Shown: positions 1 to 11,306 of the stretch, in pieces
How the letters are laid out: the number at the start of each line of letters is the position of its first letter
Position numbering within the stretch: position 1 is the stretch's first letter
Source: Batkoa obscura
Lineage: Eukaryota; Entomophthoromycota; Entomophthoromycetes; Entomophthorales; Batkoaceae
Direction of reading: 5' to 3'
DNA: 64,000 bases
NCBI GenBank assembly: GCA_030770535.1
Contig: JASVEC010000028.1
Span: 310,001 to 374,000 of the forward strand
Notes under the pieces: generated by a model
Databases searched by the model: none
Told to the model about the DNA's origin: nothing
What the model saw: only the letters and a program-made list of their open reading frames with translations
Made by a program: the position numbers and the translations under genes

Positions 1-1113
1 TATAATTATTATATCAAAATACATGTATTTTTAACTGTTTATATATTTATCATTTATTATTATTTATTTATTTATTTATTTATCTAGTGTTAAGTAGTTA
101 AGCTTATGTATTCTATTTTATAATATTTTGTAGAGGGTAGTTAGTATGATAGGTACGTCCTTAATGCCCTATGTTTCAACTATGATAGTATGACTTCAAT
201 AGTATAGACAAAGACAATAACATGATGGTTGATTAAGGGTATCTAAATCATGTGCTTAGTAAAAAATCAGTCAAAATTTTATTCTTTGGGTAAATTTTTA
301 TATGATATTTTCCCAAAGGAATAAGAAATAAGATAGTTTGAATTAAAGTAGTACTAAAGAGTAAAATTGAAGTTTGAGTTTCATTTATTAAGCCATTTAA
401 AATATTTTGTTTTAAGTCTCTTATTGAAATATTAGTATTATAAGTTAACTCACAAATATTATGATGGAAAGGCTTTATTAATAAAATTAATAAAATAAAA
501 TTTAAATGTAATAATAAAATTAATAAGAATAGTAGCTTTAACTAGAATCAATGATAAATAGAATTTTGAAATAGAATTTTTTTTATGCCTTAATTAAAGA
601 CAACTCGTTCTTTATAACTTAGTCATCTGATTGGAAGATAAATAAAGTAGGATTTCATTCTTATATTATTAATTCTTTTTATTAATCAATCTATTTTCCT
701 CTATTTATTAAACGAGCAAAGTTGTACTTTAAATGCGTAACATTTCTGAAGTTTTTTAAATTATATTTTATTATCCCTTTTTAAAGTTGAAATGAGTACT
801 GTAAATGTAATATTAACTACTATTTAATTTTAAACTGAGAATGATTTAAAGTTAGTAAAATTATTATAATTTAATAAAGCTTTAATGATATAAAATCTTA
901 ATCCTCTAGTAATTTCAATTTTAGACTGTGAGAATTTTAGAATGACCAAATTCCTATTAGATCATTTTCTATAAAAAAATAAACTGGGAGTAATTTTAGA
1001 TGACTATCAAAACAGTGACAATCATGATTATCAAAAAATAAAAGACAATAAATTTAAACAAATTTTGGTCTACCTTTTTATTTTACGTTATACTGTTATC
1101 TTTACTTTAAACT
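1..1113. other. AT-rich spacer
   Basis: No gene, RNA or element recognised. A short (TTTA)n tract lies at about 60-83. The rest is AT-rich sequence with frequent stops in all frames. Confidence 0.6.
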
Positions 1114-1959
1114 ATGAAATCTATTCCTTTTGTCACTCTTATCTTGCTAAACTTAATTGTAGCGGAATCTATCCCTAGTTCTAATACATTTAATAATTTA
1201 AACCATGCAGTTGATAATAATCAAATTCAATTTACAGATTCTGAGAATCGAATTTCATTTGATGAAAACCATACAAATAAATTAAATTCAGTTACAAAAA
1301 GGATATTAAATAATAATAAAAAAGATTCAGATTTATTAGGAGAAGAGGAAGAAGAAGTAGGAGAAGTAGAAGAAGCTCACGAAAAGAAGACCGGACTAAA
1401 ATTGCCTGGTTTAAAGCTGTCAGTAAAGCTTACCCCAGAAAGACTTGAAGAGCTCCTCAATGGTCAATTTAACTTAAAATTATTTGGTATTAAGCCAGCA
1501 GTTACTAATTTGATCTTTAAAACAGCCTTAACTCAATTTCATAACTTACAAGTTCATATAGTCGATCTTGGGCTTTCAGCTTTTTATAAATTCAATTCTT
1601 TTTTTATCGATAACATATTTAGTGTTTATGTAAACATAGCTTCTCGTCTTATTAAGAATGAGAAACCACAACAACACCGTTTTCTTGAACGTCATCCACA
1701 ATTAACCGAATACCTTGCAGTTCTCTTTCGCCATCATTCTGGGATTTTTAATGGTCGTTTTGGTGGTCATATTAGAAACACCCTTGCAAAGGCTAAGAAA
1801 AGATCGCCTCAAGCTTATGAGAAATATATTCAACATCTTGATAATGTGTTTGCAGATAACCCTATTATTCCTAGCGATGTTTATAACAACGTCGTTCATA
1901 ATGAGGTTGGCAAGGATGGTGGGGAAGTTGTTCATGACTTTGAGGATGATAAAATTTAA
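1114..1959 (+). CDS. Putative secreted acidic protein, unknown family
   Basis: This is a single uninterrupted frame of 281 residues. It opens with a hydrophobic stretch (residues about 3-18) that looks like a cleavable signal peptide, so the product is probably secreted or enters the secretory pathway. A Lys-Arg pair near residue 62 could be a Kex2-type processing site. It is followed by an acidic run rich in Glu at about residues 77-90. The remaining two thirds is basic and amphipathic, with several His-rich spots, and shows no transmembrane helix after the N-terminus. I do not recognise the family. Its 3' end faces that of the downstream membrane-protein gene about 340 bp away. The gene call rests on frame length, signal peptide and reading-frame composition; splicing was not needed. 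Confidence 0.7.
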   Translation: MKSIPFVTLILLNLIVAESIPSSNTFNNLNHAVDNNQIQFTDSENRISFDENHTNKLNSVTKRILNNNKKDSDLLGEEEEEVGEVEEAHEKKTGLKLPGLKLSVKLTPERLEELLNGQFNLKLFGIKPAVTNLIFKTALTQFHNLQVHIVDLGLSAFYKFNSFFIDNIFSVYVNIASRLIKNEKPQQHRFLERHPQLTEYLAVLFRHHSGIFNGRFGGHIRNTLAKAKKRSPQAYEKYIQHLDNVFADNPIIPSDVYNNVVHNEVGKDGGEVVHDFEDDKI

Positions 1960-2299
1960 TAAAGTTATTTTTATTATATACCAAAAATGTGGTTTTGTGC
2001 TTTGCCTATGATCCCTTGAAAAGTAGATTTTAAAAATAATTGAAACTATTATATATAAATAATAAAGCACTAACAAAAAATTCTAACTGTTTTTATTATT
2101 GTCATTATCTCATTTACTCCTTGCATAGTTAAATATCAAATAAAGTTTACATTATTATTTGATATTACACTCCATCGCCTTTAAACTCATATTATAAAAT
2201 ATATTAACTCAAATTACATCTTAACTATCAGTTTACATTGTTCCCAACAGCAACAACGATGAGTGACCTATAATCAAATCCTGGTTTCTAATCTCAATT
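1960..2299. other. Convergent intergenic region
   Basis: Spacer between two convergent 3' ends. AATAAA-like strings occur (for example around 2060) that could serve as polyadenylation signals. No coding signal seen. Confidence 0.4.
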
Positions 2300-3137
2300 T
2301 CAATCCTTGTTAAAGCTCAAGCTTTGGTAAGAGTGATGTTTATTCAGTCCGGGAAACCCCATAATAGGTTGTGGAGGATTAGGCAAAGAGCTAGCATCCT
2401 CAATAAAATCAGAATATTGTACTTGGTTCAAAGCTGCATTAATTTCCATAGCCAATTCAGCATTTGATCGAAGCTTAGAATTACTTAGTAATGGATTATA
2501 CGTTCGATCAATGAGACCATCAAAGGAGGGGTTAGCTAATATTATAGTGGAGGTATTAATGCCCCTTATTGTGCTTGCTTGTTGATAGTTTTTTATTGCA
2601 TTTTGGGACATATTGCTGGAGCCATAATAAGATAAATATAATTCATCCAAATATTGACGATACGCTTTCCAATTGCCGCGGATGTCATTAGGAGCTAATA
2701 ATTGAGGGACGAAAGAAAGAATTATGTAACATAAACCAGAGGAGGCTACGAAGTAGCATGCTATGACATTAATTTCATTGCTCTTTTGATAGATTATTAA
2801 GGAAAATAGTATATAACATAGACCTCGCCCTCGAAAGGTAGATAGGAACCGGAAGTAATGGACGATTAATGGGTCGGTGTAGATTTCATTAATTAGCAAT
2901 AATAAGCTAAATCCGCTAGAATTTTCTAATTTTAGTATCCATTCAGATTTATAATTAATTAAAGATTAGTTACCAAGATATCCCATTAAATATAATTACG
3001 TTTTCTACCTGACCGATAATGGTTAGTATCGAAGCAGCGGCTATGGCTCCATAAATTATAAAATTCCAAAAATTGAACAAGAGCAGTAGAGTATATATAT
3101 TGAAATAGTTTAATAATTTGGATGTCTTTTGTTTCAT
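2300..3137 (-). CDS. COPI-associated / Tvp15-like Golgi membrane protein
   Basis: Two exons on the minus strand, 3137..2974 and 2915..2300, with a 58-nt GT-AG intron, give about 259 residues. The N-terminal part contains about four hydrophobic segments. The second exon carries a stretch with Phe-Leu-Ser-x-x-x-Gly-Arg-Gly-x-x-Tyr followed by two helices, which is the pattern I associate with the COPI-associated (PF08507, yeast Tvp15) family of late-Golgi vesicle proteins. The long hydrophilic C-terminal tail (about 140 residues, rich in Asn and Ser) would face the cytosol and is longer than in Tvp15. The acceptor was chosen because it keeps the frame open and restores a hydrophobic helix; the alternative AG gives a stop. 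Function in Golgi membrane trafficking is inferred from family resemblance only. Confidence 0.65.
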
Positions 3138-4900
3138 ATCAACTAATAAAAAAAGGAAAAAGAAATGGTAAGAATAAAAAAATCTCTTCTCTTTTAGTTT
3201 ATTTATTTATTTTTATAACTTTTTATCAACAATGACATTTTAGTTCCGTTATTGACCTTTAGCGCTCACTTGCAATTTTAATAAACTTGAAAAAATTGTT
3301 GGCCAATCATTTTACATAATTTTCTTAAGTTTAATTTTTCAAAAAAAGAAGGTAGAAAATTTGAAGTTCTAGACTAAGTTGAAAATTCCAAAGTTTATTA
3401 AATACAATGCCACTGTAAACTGATAAACTCGAAGTTAAATTGCTTATTTTTATTTCTTTTTCTCATTAAATATACGCTTTAGGGTTTATATATACTATAT
3501 TGACCTGTTATTACGAGTAGCAACGTTACTAAATTATGATAAAATAGAACACAAAAATGGACTTAATGAACCTTTTAGTTTCAAATAAAGTAAATTCAAA
3601 TTTCAGCTTCAATTTTAAACTACTTTTTTAGTTGATTTTCATTTTTGCCAATTTCTGAAAAAATGAATTGTTCGTAGCTAATTATAATAATATAATGGAT
3701 CTATAGTTTTATCCATTTCGAATACACAATTTAAAATTTTTATTAATAATCTAAAAGCAAAGGGTTTTCTAAAAAAGCTATTCCAAATTTGTGTAAATAT
3801 CACCAACAAACTATAGCTAAATTTTTGCGATTTTCCCACGCTTTTGCAAAAGATGACACTTAAAAAGTTACTAGAAATAGAGCGCAAGCTAGATGGTAAA
3901 GGAAACATGATTAAATGTTATATAGGTTTGAAGCCAAGGCTGGAATACTGAACTTATACTTTGATTTGGGGATCTAATTTATGCGTCACTTTAAGTTGAA
4001 AAAAGATACAGGAAATGCAGCAGTGCATTAAAGTCTATGATCTTTGAAGACTATAAAGGTTTCATCATACATTGATATAATTAGTTGCATCTTCAAAGGA
4101 CTATCTATTACCAGCTTATATTTATGGAATTTAAATTTTATAACGGAATTTTAAGAGCATAAATCGACGTTAGCAGGGATACTTTGCATATAAAAATACT
4201 CTATGGAAGATGTTTGAAGATTCGTTGGCTTGATAAGGCGATTAAAAGATTCAGTGGGCTTGCTTCCTATATAAAAGGCTTGTAAAATACTATGACCTGA
4301 GAAATTTTACTACTGCCTTGGATGGAACATAGGAAAATTATAAGCTACCATTATATGAAAAAGATAACAGTTCTAGAAGGCATTCTTCATTTGATCCTAA
4401 GATAGGTATTATAAGGTTTAATAGTAAGTTTGTATTTATGCTTAACTCCATTAGCTCATTAAATATTACAATAAAAGAAATAATTGTAATAAACAAGAGG
4501 TAATAGAAGAGGTTTTATTAAAGAAAACCTTATCAGAATCAAAAGACTTGACCAAATAGATGTCTTTATTGGCCACCAAAATTATTAAATCATAAATAAA
4601 AATGTCGAAATACTTTATAAATTGTATAATGAGATTATATGAGAATGTTTATTTTCCTTTCGGACGTTTGTTTACTATTAGACCTATGAGCTGAAAATTA
4701 CAACCAGCTTAATAACTAATAAGGTACGCTAATATCTATTATTTTTTATTATATACTACTATAGTGCATGAGGTTATTTACATTAGCTTTGAATAAAGCA
4801 AAGTTCATTCAATTTTTTCTATTGGTTTCGCCATTTAGAATAATTGCAAAACACTCATCTAGTTTTCTTTATGTTATAAGCGTCAGTTAACCAAATAGCC
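3138..4900. other. Long AT-rich spacer with no clear gene
   Basis: No intact gene recognised. The stretch 4000-4500 is slightly less AT-rich and may hold old coding debris, but no frame is convincing. Confidence 0.4.
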
Positions 4901-4929
4901 CCAAATACTTCCTCTAATTTCTCAAAAGC

Positions 4930-5690
4930 TTTCAAAGCCTTCCTCTATAACGACCAGCCAATACGGTCAACATAAGCTTATAATTAAAATCACTACTCCA
5001 AATGGTACTGACTCAACTGTCAACCCTTATAAGGGCATAAAAACTGAACGTATTTTTAGCGAGGTAAAAATTTAAATAGCATGGTTCATCCCACAGTCAC
5101 ATTCTTTCTGAAGGGATTACTACCATTAAAATTTTAATTTTCAGAATTAAAGGATAAATCTGATAAAAGAGCCAGAAATAATTTTTTTTTCACTTATTTA
5201 CTAACTACTGGCACTACAAGCTCTAATATCAATTTTTTTACAGACATAACCTTACCCACGCTCATACCTTTGTTGATATTTTCAAAATTTCTGCTTTAAA
5301 TCTCGATTTTATTGTGGCTAAAGATGGTATATTTGCTGATGGTTAGTCCGGTTTGATCTTGGAAAACGTATTATAATCAAAACCGATGATTCATTGATTT
5401 ATTTCCACCATTACTTCAGTACTATCAGTTATTAAGAACTTGTGAATCCACATATTAAAGTTACCGTGAAACTTCTGAGAGTAGTAAAATCACTGTCAAT
5501 CCGGTTAAGGATGAACATGGTGCCTTTATTAAGGATAAAATCAGAAACCTTGACAAACTCGGTTTAGCTTGTACTTAAAAGGGTATGTAAGGAATTAACC
5601 TTGTTGGTGCTGGGCCATTTGTCACTACTAGACTTAATGAACCATCCCATAAAAGAGGATTTGGCTTTACTTTTAGAAACTAATTTTTGG
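4930..5690 (+). pseudogene. Decayed coding relic, unknown family
   Basis: Several stretches read like protein in spite of interruptions. One is a segment rich in Thr, Ile and Lys at about 4940-5070. A second at about 5250-5345 (Val-Asp-Ile-Phe-Lys and Val-Ala-Lys-Asp-Gly-Ile) follows a plausible splice acceptor. A third at about 5490-5685 contains Gly-Ala-Gly-Pro-Phe-Val and Arg-Gly-Phe-Gly-Phe-Thr. Base composition is higher in GC than the flanks, which supports former coding use. The pieces are in different frames and broken, so I call it a pseudogene. The family is not recognised. Confidence 0.4.
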
Positions 5691-6140
5691 CAATAAAATA
5701 AAACATACTATTTTAACATAACAAAACTCTATTGTTTTATTTGCTTTAATAACAGTTAATCATATTAAGTAAAGCTTGACTTATGTTTAAAAAAGCGGTA
5801 GTAAATGATTAAAAATAGCTATAAGCTTTTTTATCATGTTATGTTTGTTATCTTGGATTAACAAATACTGCCTCAGCAACTTACTTTTTAGTAAACATTT
5901 ACAATTTAACAAAGGAATTGGATTTGAAATGTTTATTAAAAGTTATAATAAATAGCTGTTGATAAAAAACCATCAATGTTTTTAGTAACTGATTAATATT
6001 TTCATTTGATGATAAATTTTATTTATTGCTATTTGAAGCAGTTTACATGTAACCAAAAAGCGATTAAATGGTAAAGTATATTAATATTAATTCTAAATTA
6101 AAAGTAAAACAGTGGATTTAATTTTCTTTTAAATACTTTA
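5691..6140. other. AT-rich spacer
   Basis: Nothing recognisable in either strand. Confidence 0.4.
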
Positions 6141-6613
6141 TTAGCAATTCACCTCTTTTGACCTGAAAACTCCGCACTTACTATAATCGAAATTGAGATC
6201 GGGGTGTTTATAAGTGTCAATCATATTTCCGCTAGTATAAACCATACAACTTTGTATAGACAAACATATAGCTTCAACAACGTCACATGAGTTTCTTGTT
6301 ATTTTGACGTTCGAAGCTGAACCATCAACAACTTTTCCTGTCCATTGAACGGAGTCATTATTATGTTTGAATATTGCATCTCCATTCAATACGCCATTCC
6401 TATTTCTATCTTTAAGTGTTAAATGTAAATAGTGAGAAGTACTTACCCTGAGCGTAGATCCAGATGACTGGCACTGTAATCTCCCATCTTTTAAAACTTG
6501 CGTGAAGCCTCTAACAGCCTTACAGCCTATTTTAATATACCCGCCATGATTAACTCTATGGGTCTGATTGTTACTCTTATTTTCAACCCACCACTCTGAG
6601 TTGAATTCTACCC
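6141..6613 (-). CDS. Cysteine-rich, presumably secreted protein (5' end unresolved)
   Basis: An open frame runs without a break from about 6611 down to the TAA at 6141, longer than a start at its first internal Met would suggest. It encodes about 157 residues with seven cysteines, a Trp-Trp pair and a C-terminal Val-Asn-Cys. The composition (many Cys, Asn, Ser, Gly, no membrane helix) suggests a secreted disulfide-bonded protein. An AG at the upstream edge (about 6614, preceded by a T-rich run) looks like a splice acceptor, so a first exon with the signal peptide should lie upstream. I could not place it with confidence, and a MITE occupies 6795-6890. No family recognised; it could be an effector-like protein or a lone remnant. 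Confidence 0.5.
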
Positions 6614-6794
6614 CTTTAAAATATGAAATGGTAAAGACAGTGAGGATAAATTTATTTAAATAAATATGAGTAGGCTAATTTCTTAACGGAAGTTTATATA
6701 ATATACACTATAATAGTAAAACATCTTGCTTAGCGAAGGCTATTTCAGTAAAATTCCCTCTTTATGTACTTATTTTTTATAATTTTATTATACA
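6614..6794. other. Probable 5' exon/intron region of the cysteine-rich gene
   Basis: Short segment between the cysteine-rich exon and a MITE. The signal-peptide exon expected here was not identified. Confidence 0.3.
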
Positions 6795-6890
6795 TATGGG
6801 GATGTTTTTTTTGTTTAATTTTACTAACAATCTTTCTGCTTAAATAGCGCTTAAAAAATGGAAAAAGTGATGAAACCAAAAAACATCTCT
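6795..6890 (+). mobile_element. 105-bp MITE copy 1
   Basis: Starts TATGGGGATGT, contains the family core TAGCGCTTAAAAAATGG and ends near AAAAACATCTCTG. The right terminal repeat is degenerate. Confidence 0.8.
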
Positions 6891-8283
6891 GTTGAATTTT
6901 ACAATTTTTTTAAAGAATTCTTGAAAGGGCGAGGCTTCAAGTAGTTTAATAAAAAGCAAAACCACATAAGATAAATGTAGCAGGCAGATGAGATATGGCC
7001 TTGTATTTCATAACTTGTTTGTTTGTGGAAATATAACTAATCTCTAGGAATATTGTTTTTGCTAAGCTAGTTTTAATTCTATAAAAAATGGTCTTATTTA
7101 TTTAATGTTATATAAAAAACTAACTGATAAACGTAATAACCGTATCTAAATTTTGTTCTTATTTAAATCAAACGATATATTGTTTTATTATGTGAATATT
7201 CTAATTCATATTTTCATCTCAGTCATATACGTATTAAAAGGCTATATCCGCTGCCAATACTAAACTAAACATCAAGCAAGCCATCCAAGGCATTGGTGCG
7301 TTAAGAAAAACTAAAGGACTGGTGTTAACCCAATGTATTTAGAAATACAATAGATCAAGGTAGACTATTTCTTATATACTGAAGTCAATTAAAATCAGCT
7401 TAATGCTTGATATTTCTCAATAATAATATTATATTCATCTGATTTTTTATTTACTTTAAAGTATTAAAAAGTTACTTCATTATTAGTTGGTCATTAGTTT
7501 TTTTAAAATAATTGAAAATATTCAATCATATATAAAGTATGTTATGAAAATTACAGTGATATCTGATGCATTAGTTGCTTTCGTGAGTTATCTAAAAGAT
7601 TTGTAATAAAAAGTATATGATAAATAATGTAAAGTACATCTTAATTAAATAGTAAAGTTGGTATTTATTAATGCCATAGTTGAGATTAAATTAACTTTCA
7701 AAATTATCACTAAAATTAAAATTAATATTGGCTCTAGAATAGAATTAATGATAATGTTGGTTCTAGAGTCCAAGCCAATGTTAATGTTGTAGTTAAGATA
7801 TTTTTAATTATAAGCTTAAATTTTTGTTACATTGTTATTTTTAACTGAAACATAAAATGGTGCTTAGTATTTAATGATGGAATTTAAAATTCCTATCCTT
7901 CTTTATGAGAAGTGCTAACAAACAATTATAAGAGCAAGGTATTTTTCGACTAAATTTTAGTTAGTGAGTTAAAGTCATTAATAGTAGTCCTGTAGTTCTT
8001 AAATCTAACTGCTTAATGAATGCAAAATTTCCAAGTAGGCTTCAATTTTCGTTGCAATTTTTTGAACTGATAAATGTGTTCAAAAAACCATTTTCACTAA
8101 CAATCCAATTCCAAAAATTTAAATCCAAAAAAACAATGCAATTTAATTGGTTTAAAAGTTGAGAAAATTTTTAAATTTTGTTCAGACATGGGGAGCGTAA
8201 AATTTTATCAAAAGTAGTGAATATACTCCTTTCTCTTTCACTCCTTTTGGACGATAATAAAGTATTTGATTTGTCTATTAAAA
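6891..8283. other. Long spacer with possible coding crumbs
   Basis: Mostly AT-rich. Around 7240-7340 a less AT-rich stretch reads as about 35 open codons (Ile-Lys-Gln-Ala-Ile-Gln-Gly-Ile-Gly core) but has no start, splice signals or partner exon that I can support. A motif-like alternation of 'attaatgatwatgttggttctagag' fragments occurs near 7725-7790. Confidence 0.4.
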
Positions 8284-8849
8284 ATGGTAATACCTTTGTT
8301 TTTATTCATTTTTAATACTTGAATAGACGAGCTCGTACTTTAAATGCAAAAAATTCGGAAACAAGCTGATTTTACAATAAAAAATATAGAAACATGAAGT
8401 AAAATACAAATAAACTAATCCTATTCTGATAAGGTTAAAGCTTACGAACTCCGTGAAAAATCCAAAGCCGAGCTTACTCAACAATTAAATGAGCTTAAGC
8501 AAGAGCTTTCCAAACTTCGTGTACAACAAGTTGTCAACCCACAATCAAGCCAACTTTCCCACATGTAATTTTATACTAGTATAAATATTTTGTAAGAAAA
8601 AACTAATATTAAATTAGCACTCAAGTACGTAAATCCATTGCTCGTGTATTAACTGTCATGACTTCCAATGCTCGTGCTAACCTCCGTGAGCTTTACAGCG
8701 GAAAAAAGCACCTTCCTCTTGATCTCCGTGCCAAGAAGACTCGTGCTATCCGTCGTCAACTTACCAAGGAAGAACTTAGCCGTAAAACCGTTAAGCAAAC
8801 TAAACGTGAACGTCACTTCCCTGCTCGTAAGTACGCCATCAAGGCTTAA
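8284..8849 (+). CDS. RPL35: 60S ribosomal protein L35 (uL29)
   Basis: Three exons: 8284..8286, 8434..8564 and 8618..8849, giving 121 residues, close to the 120-123 usual for eukaryotic L35. The first exon is just the ATG. A 147-nt intron (GTAATACC to an AG at 8433, with a branch-like AAACTAATC) follows, then Val-Lys-Ala-Tyr-Glu-Leu-Arg. The uL29 helices follow, with the landmarks [10 protein letters not shown] and the C-terminal Arg-Lys-Tyr-Ala-x-Lys-Ala. It sits at the polypeptide exit site of the large subunit. Codon choice is strikingly different from neighbours (CGT, CTT, ACC, AAG favoured, little A/T wobble), as expected for a very highly expressed gene. Lysine/arginine-rich composition fits an rRNA-binding protein. 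Confidence 0.96.
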
Positions 8850-9903
8850 AATAAGTTATAAGTAATAAATATTAACCAAAAAACGAATCAATTGAGAGGA
8901 AGTGCCCTTTGTTATACAGATTATCTTGATTAAATTGTATACTATATGCTTATGGATTAACCTGTTTTAGGTAATTTTTTGTGGAATTATAATGGACTAT
9001 AGTTTGTTTTTTGAATATTTGACATTCGCTTTTAATGAATATGGTAGTTATGATAACAAATGAAATTGCAAATGAGTGCTAAGGATTATGCCAATACTAA
9101 CAAATATCCAAATATTTATAACAGAGAATACTCTTAATCCAATTCAAGTTTTTTAATAGTATTTGAAAATGATTTAACACAATGAGTGCCTAGTCCTTTC
9201 AATGTTTTTTAATTATTTTAATTATTATATATACATTTGAGAATGCTGACAATAAAAACAAATTTAATTTTTTAACAAAATAAACCTTTTAAGACTAACC
9301 TGTATAACTTATCTCATATAATATTGCCCTTTTGATAAACAAATAATAATTGTTGTAGAATACTTAATTCCACAATGGACTAGTGAGATAAAGAAATGAT
9401 ATAGTGCTAAAGCTTTTAGTCGATATGATAAAGAAAATCAAAAGTACAAAACGAGATAGTATATTTATCTTGCAGCATGAAAATTTATTCTGCAAACCTT
9501 AAAGGAATAATCAATATTCAAAGCACTGTTTAACATTGTGTACACAAATTTCTCGGATATTTAACTTAGAGCTAAAATTATTAGCATCTAAGCAAACTTT
9601 ACATGGGATATAACATTACAAAAGACTTATTTAAAAATTACTTTAAAAATACTAATTCAATTTAATATAAATAAAAAATAATTAAAAGCTACAAAATAAA
9701 CCAAGTAAAAACAAAAAATTATAATTTAAATTATAATTTATATAGTACAATAAAACAACCTAATGATTTAAAATATAATTTATATAACATTATAAAATAA
9801 ATTTCTTTTCAATATTTTAGATATACCGAATCAAAAACTTCTTATAAGAAATAATTGCACAAGTTAGCAGTAATATGATATCTATGTCTTAACTAATATT
9901 CTC
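8850..9903. other. Spacer between RPL35 and GAR1
   Basis: Convergent intergenic region of about 1 kb. No gene recognised. Several TTATAATTTAAAT-like palindromic AT runs occur at 9710-9790. Confidence 0.4.
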
Positions 9904-10735
9904 CTAAAAACGTCCACGGCCTCCACCACGACCTCCACCAAAACCTCCACGGCCACCGCCTCCTCCTCTACCTCCTCCGCGACCTCCACCGAAACCTCCT
10001 CCACGACCTCCACCGAAACCTCCTCCACGGCCTCCACCGAAGCTTCCACCACGGCCTCCACCTCTACCTCCTCCAAACCCACCGCGGCCTCCACCACGGC
10101 CTCCACCTCTACCACCACCAAAACCTCCACGGCCTCCACCACGGGCACCTTTTGGACCTATAAAAAGTTAAGTTGTGTTATTTTTTAAAATGATTCAATT
10201 CTACCTTTAGGTTTAGAAGCTAATAGAAAAGTTAGATAGCTATCAAAATAAAAATGAATAATAACAAACCTTTATCAGCAGCAGGTTTAGGTAAGAAACG
10301 TTCGATTGGTAAAAGTTTTTCAGCAGCGATATAAAATTTATCGTCTTTTTTATAAGAGGTAGCAAGTACACCTTCGGATGGCTTGATAGTGAAATACTAA
10401 TAAAAAAATTATATTAATATGATATCACAATAAAATTATTTTCAATAAAACCCTACCACTTCGTTAAGAGGACCAAGGATTTCATCTACTTTACCAATCG
10501 GTCTTTTATTTTGTAAATAAATTGGAGCATTGAAATAAGGGATCTTAGCATTCGTTGATTTACATACTATATCTCCAGCAGTTGCATGGATGAAATAACC
10601 CATTTCTATACATTTATGTTTAGTATTCATGCTTTAAAGTTGAAATTTTTGAGATTTACCTATAACCTCAGAAGGTGGTTCGTTATAGTTATCACGTCCA
10701 CCAAAACTTCTTTTAAATCCACCACGAGAACCCAT
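9904..10735 (-). CDS. GAR1: H/ACA snoRNP subunit Gar1
   Basis: Four exons on the minus strand (10735..10660, 10605..10457, 10396..10270, 10157..9904) encode 201 residues. The central Gar1 RNA-binding core is almost textbook: Glu-Met-Gly-x-Phe, Gly-Asp-Ile-Val-Cys, [11 protein letters not shown], then [13 protein letters not shown] and the Lys-Phe-Tyr-Ile-Ala segment. A short Gly-Arg N-terminus and an 84-codon C-terminal Gly-Arg-rich (GAR) tail flank it. Gar1 joins Cbf5, Nop10 and Nhp2 to guide rRNA pseudouridylation in the nucleolus. The tail is a GC-rich imperfect minisatellite of CCTCCACC-type units on the plus strand, which also leaves a long but meaningless open frame in another phase. 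It is divergent from eIF6. Confidence 0.96.
9910..10150. repeat. GGTGGAGG-type minisatellite encoding the GAR tail
   Basis: Imperfect tandem units of about 9-24 bp on the plus strand of the form CCTCCACGGCCTCCACC. It is the only strongly GC-rich patch in the first 40 kb and is explained by Arg-Gly-Gly codons of Gar1. Confidence 0.85.
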
Positions 10736-11306
10736 TTTCTAATTTGTTAAGGTTAAGCTTATTGTTTCTATTTGAGTTATAGGTTATTTTATTTACCTAT
10801 TTTCACTTAATATTAAATGTTAAGATTGTTAGCCTTTTTTATTCAATCTTTTTAAATTCTTGGAATTTATTATGGGATATTTAAAAATCTTCTTTAAAAG
10901 TCAAAATTTGAAAGTTGGTAGTTTTAATATTTCTAAAAATAAACGATAAATTTTCAAAAATTAAGCTTTAAATGAAAGTGAAGTTTATTACTATTAAACA
11001 CTTTAATGCTGAAAAAAATCCTAAAAGTACAGTTTTGATATATGTTATTTTTTTAACATAATTAAATCTATTTTTAAAACTATGCTTTTATATTATAATA
11101 TTATTTCATCATGTTAAGAATAGCTCATTTCACAGCACTCAGAAAGCTACACCTTTCACTTTAAAAAAACTCAGCTGCAAATTGATTATAAAAAAGCTGC
11201 GCATTTTAACCTCTAGTTAACGCAGTAAAGTAAGTAGTATAAAAGCAAACCAAAAGCTGAGCCTTCTATAAATTAATAACCCTTTTTAAAAAAAGAAAAT
11301 ATAACG
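10736..11306. promoter_or_regulatory. Divergent promoter region GAR1 / eIF6
   Basis: 570 bp between two outward-facing ribosome-biogenesis start codons. It contains AT-rich runs and a pyrimidine/purine-biased stretch near 11,110-11,290. No specific factor site can be claimed. Shared control is an inference from head-to-head arrangement. Confidence 0.4.

Noticed and set aside
1702-2076. 124-codon frame on the minus strand opposite the secreted protein
   Set aside because: Antisense shadow of a better-supported gene.
7240-7345. Open stretch of about 35 codons as an exon
   Set aside because: No start, donor or partner exon, and no family match.
8302-8484. 60-codon minus-strand frame over the first RPL35 intron and exon 2
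   Set aside because: Overlaps confirmed RPL35 structure; composition of intron.
9882-10148. Long Val/Glu-rich open frame over the GAR tail
   Set aside because: It is the wrong phase of the Gly-Arg minisatellite of Gar1; the Gar1 model explains the DNA.
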